Positions 46,060 through 55,268 of a DNA stretch of 64,000 bases are shown piece after piece. The stretch comes from Marinobacter vinifirmus (GTDB lineage: Bacteria > Pseudomonadota > Gammaproteobacteria > Pseudomonadales > Oleiphilaceae). Position 1 is the first letter of the stretch. Every line of letters starts with the position of its first letter. The stretch spans positions 178,220 to 242,219 of the forward strand of contig NZ_NEFY01000006.1 of assembly GCF_002258215.1 (NCBI RefSeq). Direction: 5' to 3'. The notes beneath the pieces are model-generated. The model worked only from the letters and a program-made list of their open reading frames with translations. It searched no databases and had not been told where the DNA came from. The position numbers and the translations under genes were made by a program.

Positions 46060-48279
46060 TCAGAACCGGAGACCGGCTTCGACAAAGAACTGGTTATGGT
46101 CTTCGATATTATTGTCCGAACTCAGCTCCGGATCCCGGTTCAGGTAGTGCTGCACGGTGAAAGCCAGCTCGGCGCTGTATCGCGGGCCGAAAAAGCTCTT
46201 GCTGACCCGGGTGTCTATACGTTCAAACTGGGTATTGAACTCGTCTGCCCAGTAAAACGCCGAGGCAAACCGGAACCCCAGTGGCAAATCCTGGATGGCG
46301 GCAAGGCTGCCTGAATGGCGCACAGACATGCGGGTGAGCAGGGCGGCTGCCTTGTCCTGGGTATCGGTGTCGACATTGCCGTCCGCCCCGATGATCGGAG
46401 TGCCCGAGTACCATGTGTCCTGGTCCAGGTAGCCGTAGCTGGCCCGGAGGGTGGTGCCGGGGAAGTCCAGGGACGCCTCTACCTCGAAGCCCTTTTGGTC
46501 GACCGCCACGTTATTGTCGATGGTCCATTCTTTGAGTTGCAGTACGCCGCTGATCATATCCCTGAGCTCGTCCTTGAAGCCGCGGACCTCAAGTGAAAAC
46601 AATGCGGAATCCATCGGGAACTGGCCAAAATAACTTATTTCACGAGAGGTTATGCGCTCTTCCTGCAAGTCTTTGTCAAGAGTTAAAACATCTACGTCTT
46701 CCGCAGCTGCATAGGTATCAACCCGAAAGCCCTCGAGGTCTGAATAGATCGCCGGCCGCACATTCGAGAGCGTGTAACCCCAGTCGGGGTTCTGTTCGAA
46801 TTCATCCGGTGTACGCACGGCTTCGGAATAGACCAGTCGCAGCGCATGGCGGTTGCTCAGCGTGAAGTTGGCGGCAACGCGAGGTGAGAAATAACCTTCG
46901 TCGGTGGTGCTGGTGTGTTCCCAGTTGCCGCCGGCGTTCAGGGTCATAAAGGAGATCGGCGTGTATTCCAGGTTACCGAAGTAGCGGGACTGATAGCTGT
47001 TGCCACGGCCGTTGAAGTAGGTTTCCGAGCGATAGGTGTCTTTGCGGAAGCCAGCGCCAGAAACAAGCTTCAGGTTGTCGCTGAACAGCAGGGTGTCCTG
47101 AAACTCAAATTCCAGGCGGGTGTCTTCGGAGTTGGCGTTTACCGTAGCGAAGGCCATTTCTCCGCCGCTGCTGGTAAAGCACAGTCGTTCACGGTCATCT
47201 CCATTGTCGAAGTAGGTATATTGGTAAAGCGGAGTTCCGTCGCGCAGGCACTGGGCCGTATTGTCAGGGAAGGAAACGGCGTAGGCCTGCCGGCGATCAA
47301 AATTCTCGACGGCTGCCTGGATGTGGAAAAAGTGCCGGTCTGACGTGGCATAGTTAAACCGGGTTTGCAGGTAGAAATCCCTGACCTCGATATCCGGGTT
47401 TTCCAGCGGCTCCAGATCGCCGCTTTTGAAGCGATCCTGGTAATTGGTGCCATCGACCACACCACCGCGAAGCTCCAGGTTTGCCTGGCTGTTCAATTGC
47501 AGGCGGGAGTCGTAGGTAAACGAGTTGATGTCGTGGCCGTCGTCAAACGGTTCCTTTTCGCCCTCTTCGATCTGATAGTCGAAGCCGTCAAACTTGCGCT
47601 TTTCGTAAGTCAGGCGCCAGTCATAGTCAGACCCCGTATGACCGACAGACCCGAAGGTTCTCAGGTGCCCCCGCGAGCCCCGGGTAACCTTGAACTCGGC
47701 GCCACCGGTGTCAGCCGGGTCCCGGGTAATGATATTGATGGTACCGAGAAACGCATTAATGCCGTAGGCGGCCGAGTTTGGACCCCTGGCCACTTCGATA
47801 CGCTCAATCATCTCCAGCGGCACCGGCATGGTTTTCCAGTCCATATCCGACAGGGTAGCCCGGTGAGCGGTGCGGCCATCCACCAGAACCTGCATGCGGC
47901 GCTGCTCGTAGTGAACGGTACCGTGGTAGGTGGTTACCGGTGTGTGGCTGCCAACAAAATTGACCACCATGCCGGGCACCAGGCGGAACACTTCGTACAG
48001 GTTAACAATGCCCAGGTTGCGAATCAGGTCGCCATCGATCACGGTGGTGCTGCCGGGCACCCGGGTTTTGGGCTGGCGTAACCGGGTAGTGGTGAGAACT
48101 TCCGGGATGTCTTCATTGAACCCGGCATAGAAACCATTGCTGAATTCCTGCTCGCTTTGGGCAAGGGCCTGTGGCGCAACAGCAGCGGTTATGGAAACAG
48201 CTAACAAGCCGAGCTTAAATCGGGCTGAAAGTGCCGGTTTTCGGGGCAGGGTTGCTGCCAGGTAATTCGTAATGGGCAT
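46060..48279 (-). CDS. TonB-dependent outer-membrane receptor
   Basis: A 739-residue protein with a signal peptide ending near PQALAQ (about residue 40). The plug domain (about 60-180) includes VIDGDLIRNLGIVNLYEVFR and IERIEVARGPNSAAYGINAF. The remainder is the beta-barrel, and the last residue is Phe, as barrel assembly requires. The plug resembles the colicin/vitamin B12-receptor class; the ligand is not evident. It heads the three-gene unit with the binding protein and the kinase-like gene. Confidence 0.93.
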   Translation of the reverse strand: MPITNYLAATLPRKPALSARFKLGLLAVSITAAVAPQALAQSEQEFSNGFYAGFNEDIPEVLTTTRLRQPKTRVPGSTTVIDGDLIRNLGIVNLYEVFRLVPGMVVNFVGSHTPVTTYHGTVHYEQRRMQVLVDGRTAHRATLSDMDWKTMPVPLEMIERIEVARGPNSAAYGINAFLGTINIITRDPADTGGAEFKVTRGSRGHLRTFGSVGHTGSDYDWRLTYEKRKFDGFDYQIEEGEKEPFDDGHDINSFTYDSRLQLNSQANLELRGGVVDGTNYQDRFKSGDLEPLENPDIEVRDFYLQTRFNYATSDRHFFHIQAAVENFDRRQAYAVSFPDNTAQCLRDGTPLYQYTYFDNGDDRERLCFTSSGGEMAFATVNANSEDTRLEFEFQDTLLFSDNLKLVSGAGFRKDTYRSETYFNGRGNSYQSRYFGNLEYTPISFMTLNAGGNWEHTSTTDEGYFSPRVAANFTLSNRHALRLVYSEAVRTPDEFEQNPDWGYTLSNVRPAIYSDLEGFRVDTYAAAEDVDVLTLDKDLQEERITSREISYFGQFPMDSALFSLEVRGFKDELRDMISGVLQLKEWTIDNNVAVDQKGFEVEASLDFPGTTLRASYGYLDQDTWYSGTPIIGADGNVDTDTQDKAAALLTRMSVRHSGSLAAIQDLPLGFRFASAFYWADEFNTQFERIDTRVSKSFFGPRYSAELAFTVQHYLNRDPELSSDNNIEDHNQFFVEAGLRF

Positions 48280-48402
48280 GGGTGTCGTTCTATAATTTGC
48301 CGAGCAGGCAGATTAGTTGCGTTTATTGCCTAATCGTAGGGTAGATCGGGCGATTTGTCTCGAGAAACATTACAAATCTTCCATGACCGGAGTTGCGAAT
48401 TT

Positions 48403-49068
48403 ATGAATTGTTGGGACATTCTGGGTATCGAGCCAACCGATAACCGGGAGCGGATACGGCAGGCTTACGAACAACAGATGAAGTTCGCCTCTGACCACGA
48501 AGCCGAAGCCCTCAGGCAGGCCTACCAGGAAGCAACGGGCCATGCCCCGTCGGCGGCAAAGGCACCGTCTGAGCCTGAATCACGGCCTGAGCCTCGGGTT
48601 GCTGCTGCAGATGCCCCGGAATCGACAGCCCCAATGGATGGTAACGACGCCCAGATCGTCCGTGAGGTGATTATCCAGGTTCGTGCACTGCTGAACGACA
48701 ACTACCGACAGCAGGATGTAAATATCTGGAAGGCGATACTGTGTGAACCGCCAGCAGATCAGATGCCGTTACGGCGCGAGATTGCCAGCCAGCTGGAGCA
48801 CCAGGTACGGCCCATGGCAGAGAACGGCAGTTTCCCGGCACCGGTTGCCCGCTTTCTGGGGGACTGGTTTGAATGGTTCAGCGTGCAGGAGGCCAATCCG
48901 GAACCGGATGAGAGAAACTATCCGGAATCCGGAATGGCCGATGACCAGGGTTTTGATAACCAGGCCGAACAGCCGCCTCAGATGATGAATTTCTGGCCGG
49001 CGGTGATCGGCTGGATTGTCGGGCTGGCAATTCTGGCCGCGTTATTCGGTGGTATGGGCGGCAGCTGA
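48403..49068 (+). CDS. J-domain-like membrane protein without HPD
   Basis: ATG 48403 gives 221 residues. Residues 1-45 (CWDILGIEPTDNRERIRQAY) look like helices I and II of a J domain, but the HPD tripeptide that stimulates Hsp70 is absent. The centre is a Pro/Glu/Ala-rich linker and the C terminus has one membrane span (VIGWIVGLAILAALFGGMGG). Function unknown. The 3' end overlaps the convergent SBF-like transporter gene by 27 nt. Confidence 0.68.
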   Translation: MNCWDILGIEPTDNRERIRQAYEQQMKFASDHEAEALRQAYQEATGHAPSAAKAPSEPESRPEPRVAAADAPESTAPMDGNDAQIVREVIIQVRALLNDNYRQQDVNIWKAILCEPPADQMPLRREIASQLEHQVRPMAENGSFPAPVARFLGDWFEWFSVQEANPEPDERNYPESGMADDQGFDNQAEQPPQMMNFWPAVIGWIVGLAILAALFGGMGGS

Positions 49069-50043
49069 GGCCTGCTCGATCTTTACCCGGTACCTCTGGG
49101 CCAGGATGGCCCCTACAATCACCTGAATCTGGTTGTAGCACATAATGGGCAGCACGATCATGCCAAACCCGGGGTGGCCGGAGAACAGCACGTTGGCCAT
49201 CGGCAGTCCTGACGCCAGGCTCTTCTTGGAGCCACAGAACACCACCGCGGCTTCGTCTTCCAGGCTGAAGCCCAGTTTTCTCACCATCAGCCGTGCAATC
49301 AGCATAAACAGCGCCAGCAACCCGAAGCAGAGGACAATCGCCAGTACAATGGCCTGAACCGGCAGGTTCTGCCAGAGCCCGCTGACCACAGAGTGAGAGA
49401 AGGCGGAATAGACGATAATCCAGATAACGCACTGATCGTAGCGTGCCATCAGCTTCTCGTTCCTGCCCAGGAACCCGCCCAGCCAGGGCCGCAGGGCGTG
49501 GCCCACCGCAAACGGCAAGAGCAACTGAAGGATAATGTCCTTGAGTGCTTCAAGCACCGCAAATTCGCCGGTGCCAGACGTGGAAACCAGCAACAGCAAC
49601 AGAAACGGTGTCAGCATCATGCCAAACACATTGGAGGCGGCCGCACTGCAGATGGCTGCCGGCACATTGCCCCGGGCCATAGCGGTGTAGGCAATGGAAG
49701 AGGACACCGCTGAAGGCAGTACCCCCAGATAGAGGAATCCCAGCCCCAGGTCTTTCGGCATCCAGTCCGGTGCTATGCCGCTAAGTGCGTTGACCGGAAG
49801 TACTGCCAGCGGAAAGAACACAAAGGTGAGGGAGGTGATCAGGATGTGCAGCCGCCAGTGGGTGGCGCCGTCAATAATCTGTTGTCGTGACAGTGCCGCA
49901 CCGTGAAAAAAGAACAGCAGCGCAACCGCAATGGTGCCGGTGGTGGCCAGGGCATCGGCCGCGCTTCCGGTTACCGGCAGGAAAGATGCCAGGACAATGG
50001 CGCCCAGCAACAACAATGTGAAGGTATCGATCCGGAACTTCAC
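49042..50043 (-). CDS. SBF-like (bile-acid:sodium symporter superfamily) transporter
   Basis: A 333-residue protein with nine or ten membrane spans, starting at GTG. Family stretches: LPSAVSSSIAYTAMARGNVP and FCGSKKSLASGLPMANVLF, as in YfeH/SBF_like proteins. Substrate unknown. It begins 3 nt after the GntR regulator stop, so the regulator probably controls this transporter. Confidence 0.85.
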   Translation of the reverse strand: MKFRIDTFTLLLLGAIVLASFLPVTGSAADALATTGTIAVALLFFFHGAALSRQQIIDGATHWRLHILITSLTFVFFPLAVLPVNALSGIAPDWMPKDLGLGFLYLGVLPSAVSSSIAYTAMARGNVPAAICSAAASNVFGMMLTPFLLLLLVSTSGTGEFAVLEALKDIILQLLLPFAVGHALRPWLGGFLGRNEKLMARYDQCVIWIIVYSAFSHSVVSGLWQNLPVQAIVLAIVLCFGLLALFMLIARLMVRKLGFSLEDEAAVVFCGSKKSLASGLPMANVLFSGHPGFGMIVLPIMCYNQIQVIVGAILAQRYRVKIEQASAAAHTTE

Positions 50044-50046
50044 CGC

Positions 50047-50721
50047 TTAATCCTCCCCGGTCAGGGCTTTCAGGCTTGGAGTGAGCAGGGCGCGGGACAG
50101 CGCTTCGGCCTTGGCTGCATCTTTACGGCGGATAGCCGCCAGCAGCAGTTCATGGTCTTCCTGGGAGGGTTCCGGAAGGTCCGAGTCGGTTTCTGTCTGT
50201 TCAATAGTCTGACTGACGGCGTGGGAAAAGTAGTCGTAGAGCTCGATCAGTGCCGAATTGCCTGACGCCCGTACCAGCGCGTGGTGAAAGTGCTCGTCGT
50301 GCTGTATGCGCTCGGGAACCCGCTCTCCGGCGGCAGCCCGTGCGTCCAGGGCGCTGGTCATGGCCTTCAGGTCCTGCTCGGTTCTCCGCCCGGCGGCGAG
50401 CCTGGCCGCTTCGGTTTCCAGCATGATCCGAACCTCTATCTGCTCCGCCAGTTTGCTGCGGGCAATGCGCCGGAGAGTCTCTCCGGCATCCCGATTGGCC
50501 CTTACGTAGGTACCGTCGCCCTGACGGGTTTCCAGCATGCCAACGTGAACAAGCACCCGGACCGCTTCCCGGATGGTATTACGGCTGATGCCCAGAGCCT
50601 CCGAAAGCTCTGCCTCTACAGGTAAGCGAGTACCCACTGGCCATTCACCGCTTTCAATATTCTGACGAAGGCTTTCAATGGCCGTTTCCACCAGGGAGCC
50701 TTTTCGGATCGGTTTGAGCAT
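50047..50721 (-). CDS. GntR/FadR-subfamily (FCD) regulator
   Basis: A 224-residue protein. The winged helix-turn-helix is residues about 10-75 (GTRLPVEAELSEALGISRNT, then IREAVRVL); the FCD ligand domain is about 90-215 with likely metal ligands (DEHFHHAL, SHAV). FCD regulators usually sense small organic acids. It precedes the SBF-like transporter gene in one transcript and has a palindrome just upstream. Confidence 0.9.
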   Translation of the reverse strand: MLKPIRKGSLVETAIESLRQNIESGEWPVGTRLPVEAELSEALGISRNTIREAVRVLVHVGMLETRQGDGTYVRANRDAGETLRRIARSKLAEQIEVRIMLETEAARLAAGRRTEQDLKAMTSALDARAAAGERVPERIQHDEHFHHALVRASGNSALIELYDYFSHAVSQTIEQTETDSDLPEPSQEDHELLLAAIRRKDAAKAEALSRALLTPSLKALTGED

Positions 50722-50739
50722 TGTGGATCATCCCTCCAT

Positions 50740-50755
50740 ATGATGAACCAATCAT
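50740..50755. promoter_or_regulatory. Candidate GntR operator
   Basis: A perfect dyad ATGAT-GAACCA-ATCAT lies 19 nt upstream of the regulator start. Its size and TGGT-containing centre are typical of FadR-type sites. It lies between the regulator and the 3' end of the monooxygenase gene. Confidence 0.55.
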
Positions 50756-50808
50756 CCTATGAATTAGTGATAAGTTCAAGCCGTGCAGGGCATCGGCTTG
50801 AGTGGGGA

Positions 50809-52305
50809 TCAGACGTTTTCGGAACGGGGTTTCAGGAACTGATAGTCGGCTGTATCGACAAACCGCGTGGCAAAGCGGTAACTGAAGGTAAAGCCTGGCC
50901 AGTTCACAGTGTTGCGACCGTGCTCATCCAGATACCAGGAGGTACAGCCGGCCTCCCACACGCTGCCGTCCAGCCCTCTTTGTACCACCTGGCTGTAACG
51001 GCTCTGGCGGTCCTCCCGCACATCCATTGCCTGCCCCGGATAACGGGACAGCGCCCTGAGCGCGCTCAGCACGTAGCGGAACTGGGATTCCAGCATGTAC
51101 AGAATAGAGTTATGGGCCAGGTTAGTATTGGGGCCATACAACATGAACAGGTTCGGAAATCCGCTTACGGTGATGCCTTTGAATGCCTTGCTGCCATTGG
51201 CCCAGGCCTCGTTCAGGGACACGCCGTTGCGACCGGTGATGTGGATGGGCGAAAGGAATTCGGTGGCCCGGAAGCCGGTGCCGAAAATGATCACATCCGC
51301 AGGCCGGTGTTCACCGGTTTCCGACACCACGCCCGTTTCGTCAAACCGGGTGATGCCACCGGTGATCAGGTTCACGTGGGGCTCGTTTACGGCCCGGTAC
51401 CAGTCGTTGGAAATCAGGATGCGCTTGCAGCCAATCCGGTATTCCGGAATCAATTCGGCGAGTTTATCCGGGTCAGTTACCCAGCGGCGCGCTTCGTTGC
51501 GGGCGCGATTGGCAAAGAACTCGAGTAATCCCGAGAACCGGGTGAACGCCAGGGCGCGCACTTCGTTCTTCAGGTAGATCATCCCGCGATACAGCCGGTC
51601 CCACAGAGGCAACTTGGCGAACAGTGTTTGTTCCAGCGGGGTGAAGGTTTTGTCCGGTTTGGGCAGCACCCACGCGGCAGAGCGCTGGTAAAGGTCCAGA
51701 TGGGCCGCCTTCGCGGTGATTTCCGGCACAAACTGGATGGCACTGGCGCCGGTGCCAATGACTGCAACCCGTTTGCCCTCCAGGTTGATGTCGTGATTCC
51801 AGCGGGCGGAATGGAAACTCTCACCGCCGAAATCCTCCAGGCCTGGAATATCCGGCATGGCAGGGCGGTTAAGCTGACCGGTTGCGGTAATCAGTACATC
51901 GGACCGGAAAGTGTCGCCGGCGCCGGTGGTTATCTGCCATTGGTTGGTCTGTTCATCAAACTCGGCGGATTCCACCGTCTGATTAAAGCGGATCAGGGGC
52001 TCGAGGTTGTGTTTGCGAACGCAGGATTCGATGTAATCCAGAATCTCGGGCTGGGTGCCGAATTTCCGGGTCCAGTCGTGTTTGGGCTCAAACGAGTAGG
52101 AATACAGGTGCGATTGCACGTCGCAGGCAGCGCCGGGGTAGGTGTTGTCCCGCCAGGTTCCGCCCACGGCCCCCGCTTTTTCCAGCAGGGTAATGTCGCG
52201 GATACCCGCTTTCTGCAGCTGGATGGCCATGCCAATGCCACCAAAACCGGTGCCGATGATAATAACCGAAGGGGATTTGTGCTGCTGTTTCCGGCGTCGT
52301 GTCAT
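50809..52305 (-). CDS. Flavin-containing (Baeyer-Villiger-type) monooxygenase
   Basis: A 498-residue protein with two Rossmann motifs (GTGFGGIGMAIQLQ and GTGASAIQFVPEI). Between them is FGGESFHSARW, matching the BVMO fingerprint FxGxxxHxxxW; the next residue is Asn where Pro or Asp is usual. It should use NADPH and oxygen to insert oxygen next to a ketone or oxidise a heteroatom. Substrate unknown. It lies upstream of the GntR-transporter pair on the same strand, 87 nt away. Confidence 0.88.
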   Translation of the reverse strand: MTRRRKQQHKSPSVIIIGTGFGGIGMAIQLQKAGIRDITLLEKAGAVGGTWRDNTYPGAACDVQSHLYSYSFEPKHDWTRKFGTQPEILDYIESCVRKHNLEPLIRFNQTVESAEFDEQTNQWQITTGAGDTFRSDVLITATGQLNRPAMPDIPGLEDFGGESFHSARWNHDINLEGKRVAVIGTGASAIQFVPEITAKAAHLDLYQRSAAWVLPKPDKTFTPLEQTLFAKLPLWDRLYRGMIYLKNEVRALAFTRFSGLLEFFANRARNEARRWVTDPDKLAELIPEYRIGCKRILISNDWYRAVNEPHVNLITGGITRFDETGVVSETGEHRPADVIIFGTGFRATEFLSPIHITGRNGVSLNEAWANGSKAFKGITVSGFPNLFMLYGPNTNLAHNSILYMLESQFRYVLSALRALSRYPGQAMDVREDRQSRYSQVVQRGLDGSVWEAGCTSWYLDEHGRNTVNWPGFTFSYRFATRFVDTADYQFLKPRSENV

Positions 52306-52405
52306 GGATACTGCTTCCTGGACGTTTGTTTTTATATGACACGACTATAACCGGCTAACGCCGGAACCAAAAGACTGTTTCAATCAGATCCGATGGCCGG
52401 GACGC

Positions 52406-53527
52406 TCACATATTGGCAGCGCTGGCATGGGCCGTGCTGTGCCAGTCGACGGTTTCCGGCTGGGCGCTGTCTCCGGCAAACAGGTGGCCCACCGCTGGGA
52501 TGGCATACCACAATTCGCCCCGGGTGGGGTTATGGCAGGCAAACTCGCCATGGCTCATGCCCACCTCCCAGATTTCATTGCTTTCCCAGCCTTCCGGAGC
52601 CAGCTCGATGCGCACCTCCGAACCAATCAGGCTGATGGCTTCAATCCGCAGCGGCAAGCGGGCGTGGGCCACCGGGGCCTTGGCCAGTTGCACTTCGTGG
52701 GGGCGAAGGTACAACTGGGCCTCCTGGTTATTCACCACACCGGGCAGGGCTACCCGTGCGTTGCCCTGCACCAGGCTCTGGCCTTTCACGACACCGGACA
52801 GCACGTTTACGTGGCCCAGGAAGTCAAAGACGAACCGGCTTTCGGGGCGGGCATACAGGCCGGTCGGACTGTTGACCTGCTCCACCTGGCCCTGGCTCAT
52901 TACGACCACCTGGTCAGACAGTTCCAGTGCTTCTTCCTGATCGTGGGTTACAAAGATACTGGTGAAGTGGAATTCATCGTGCAAGGCACGCAGCCAGCGG
53001 CGTAGATCCTTACGCACCTTGGCGTCCAGTGCGCCGAACGGTTCGTCCAGCAGCAGGATGCGTGGCTTGGTAGCCAGGGCCCGCGCCAGCGCGACACGCT
53101 GCTTCTGGCCACCGGACAACTGGGCCGGATAGCGGTCTGCCAGCTGTGGCAGCTGAATCATTTCCAGCAGTTTCGCTACCCGTTCGTTGATTTCCTGCTT
53201 CGAGGGCCTGCTCCTGCGGGGCAGGGATTCCAGGCCGAAGGCGATGTTCTGGGCGACCGTAAGGTGCTTGAACAGGGCGTAGTGCTGGAAAACGAAACCG
53301 ATGTTTCTGTCCCGAACGTGCAGGTTACTGACATCGTCGCCACCAAACAGCACCCGGCCGGAATCCGACGATTCCAGCCCGGCAATAATCCGCAGCAAGG
53401 TGGTCTTGCCGGAACCGGATGGCCCGAGCAGGGCGGTCAGTTTGCCTTCAGGAATATCCAGAGAGACATCGTTCAGGGCCTGGAACTTGCCGAAAGATTT
53501 CTTGATGCGGTCGATTGTGATGCTCAT
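52406..53527 (-). CDS. cysA: Sulfate/thiosulfate ABC transporter ATPase CysA
   Basis: Starting at [12 protein letters not shown] gives 373 residues. Walker [13 protein letters not shown], signature [14 protein letters not shown], Walker [12 protein letters not shown], switch H in [11 protein letters not shown], and a C-terminal TOBE regulatory domain (about 240-360). It energises sulfate import. It is the last gene of sbp-cysT-cysW-cysA, 1 nt after the cysW stop. Confidence 0.93.
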   Translation of the reverse strand: MSITIDRIKKSFGKFQALNDVSLDIPEGKLTALLGPSGSGKTTLLRIIAGLESSDSGRVLFGGDDVSNLHVRDRNIGFVFQHYALFKHLTVAQNIAFGLESLPRRSRPSKQEINERVAKLLEMIQLPQLADRYPAQLSGGQKQRVALARALATKPRILLLDEPFGALDAKVRKDLRRWLRALHDEFHFTSIFVTHDQEEALELSDQVVVMSQGQVEQVNSPTGLYARPESRFVFDFLGHVNVLSGVVKGQSLVQGNARVALPGVVNNQEAQLYLRPHEVQLAKAPVAHARLPLRIEAISLIGSEVRIELAPEGWESNEIWEVGMSHGEFACHNPTRGELWYAIPAVGHLFAGDSAQPETVDWHSTAHASAANM

Positions 53528-53528
53528 A

Positions 53529-54386
53529 TCATGCACCTCCTGTTTTCGGCGCCGGGTGTTCAATTCGGGACTGTCGCCATTCCACAATGGCCTTGGCGAT
53601 CAGTGTCAGTATGGCGATAGCCGCCAGCAGCGAGGCCGCGGCAAACGCGCCGGCCACGTTGTAATCCTGATAAAGCAGTTCAACATGCAGCGGTAAGGTA
53701 TTGGTTTGTCCGCGAACATTACCGGACACCACAGACACCGCACCAAACTCGCCCACGGCCCGGGCGTTGGTGAGCACCACGCCGTAAATCAGCGCCCACT
53801 TGATGTTGGGCAGGGTGATCTTGCTGAAAATCCGCCAGCCGGAGGCGCCCAGAACCACGCCGGCTTCTTCCTCTTCGCTGCCTTGTTGCTGCATCAGCGG
53901 AATCAGCTCCCGGGCCACGAACGGGCAGGTTACAAACACCGTGACCATGACAATGCCGGGCCAGGCAAACATCAGTTGAACATCGTGGCTGCTCAGCCAG
54001 CCACCCAGCCAGCCGTTGCGGCCATACAGCAGCAGGTAAAGCAAACCGGCCACCACCGGAGACACGGCAAACGGAATATCAATCAGGGTGATCAGCAGTT
54101 TGCGGCCGGGAAAGCGGAACCGGGTAACGGCCCAGGCCAGTGCCGTACCGAAAACAAGGTTCAGTGGCACCGTCAGCAGGGCTACCAGCAGCGTCAGCCC
54201 GATGGCGTGCAGGCTGTATTCGTCCAGAATGTTATCGCTGAAGGTGCTCCAGCCGGCACTCAGCGCTTCGGTAAAGATCACCACCACCGGAATGACCAGC
54301 AGGATCACGGTCAGGCTCACCGCCAGGCCGATCAGGCTGCGGCGAACCCAGGGCTGGTCACCGACTCTGTGCTGTTCCGCCGACAT
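53529..54386 (-). CDS. cysW: Sulfate ABC permease CysW
   Basis: A 285-residue protein with six membrane spans. The EAA loop is [20 protein letters not shown], followed by LPNIKWAL. The stretch [20 protein letters not shown] is CysW-specific. The start directly abuts the cysT stop. Confidence 0.94.
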   Translation of the reverse strand: MSAEQHRVGDQPWVRRSLIGLAVSLTVILLVIPVVVIFTEALSAGWSTFSDNILDEYSLHAIGLTLLVALLTVPLNLVFGTALAWAVTRFRFPGRKLLITLIDIPFAVSPVVAGLLYLLLYGRNGWLGGWLSSHDVQLMFAWPGIVMVTVFVTCPFVARELIPLMQQQGSEEEEAGVVLGASGWRIFSKITLPNIKWALIYGVVLTNARAVGEFGAVSVVSGNVRGQTNTLPLHVELLYQDYNVAGAFAAASLLAAIAILTLIAKAIVEWRQSRIEHPAPKTGGA

Positions 54387-55259
54387 CTATCGACCCTCCA
54401 GCCGGCGCAGATACCGGCCTTGCCACAGATTGATGGCAAACAGCAGCACCAGGGAGACCAGCAAGACCATAGAGGCGATGGCACTGGCGGCGGCGTAGTC
54501 GTATTCCTGCAGGCGCACGAAGATCATCAGGCTGGTCACTTCGCTGACATAGGGGGTGTTGCCGGCAATAAAGATAATGGCGCCGAACTCACCAAGGCTG
54601 CGGGTGAAGGACAAGGCAATGCCGGTCACCAGGGCTGGCCACAGGGACGGGAAAATCACTTTCCGGAAAACCCGGGAATCCGAGGCACCAAGGCTGACAG
54701 CGGCCTCTTCATCGGCCGGAGACAATTCTTCAAGTACCGGTTGAACGGTACGCACCACAAACGGAATGCTGGTGAAGGCCATGGCAACCACGATACCCAG
54801 CGGGGTAAAGGCAACCTCAATACCGGCTTTTGCCAGCACCTGGCCATACCAGCCGTTCTGGGCGAACAGGGTAGCCAAGGTGATGCCGGCAACCGCCGTG
54901 GGCAGGGCGAAGGGCAGGTCGACAACCGCATCGATCAGCCGCTTGCCGGGGAATTCATAGCGCACCAGCACCCAGGCCAGGAGCAACCCGAACAGGCCGT
55001 TGAACAACGAGGCTGCCAGCGCAGTCCAGAGAGTCACCTTGTAGGATTCGATCACCCGGGGATCGGTGATGGTGAATACAAACTGATCCCAGGTCATGCC
55101 GGAGGTTTCCACGACCAGCCCGGTCAGGGGCAGCAGCAACACGAGGCTGACAAAGAACAGGGAAATACCGAGGCTCAGACCAAACCCCGGTAACACCCGT
55201 TTGCTTCGACCGGCAAAGCGCCGCACGGGGGCGGCGCCTGCTTGAGCGGATACCGACAT
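54387..55259 (-). CDS. cysT: Sulfate ABC permease CysT (CysU)
   Basis: A 290-residue protein with six spans. The EAA loop is DEEAAVSLGASDSRVFRKVI; FTRSLGEFGAIIFIAGNTPY is characteristic of CysT/CysU. The ATG follows sbp by 9 nt. It pairs with CysW to form the channel. Confidence 0.94.
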   Translation of the reverse strand: MSVSAQAGAAPVRRFAGRSKRVLPGFGLSLGISLFFVSLVLLLPLTGLVVETSGMTWDQFVFTITDPRVIESYKVTLWTALAASLFNGLFGLLLAWVLVRYEFPGKRLIDAVVDLPFALPTAVAGITLATLFAQNGWYGQVLAKAGIEVAFTPLGIVVAMAFTSIPFVVRTVQPVLEELSPADEEAAVSLGASDSRVFRKVIFPSLWPALVTGIALSFTRSLGEFGAIIFIAGNTPYVSEVTSLMIFVRLQEYDYAAASAIASMVLLVSLVLLFAINLWQGRYLRRLEGR

Positions 55260-55268
55260 GCTCGCCTC

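Noticed and set aside
52335..52375. Hairpin CCGGC-TAAC-GCCGG between cysA and the monooxygenase gene
   Set aside because: The stem is only five bases and is not followed by a convincing T-run on the minus strand, so I did not call a terminator.
53706..55193. 495-codon plus-strand frame across cysW and cysT
   Set aside because: It is the antisense shadow of two well-supported permease genes, with Gln/His/Gly-rich composition typical of reverse-frame translation.
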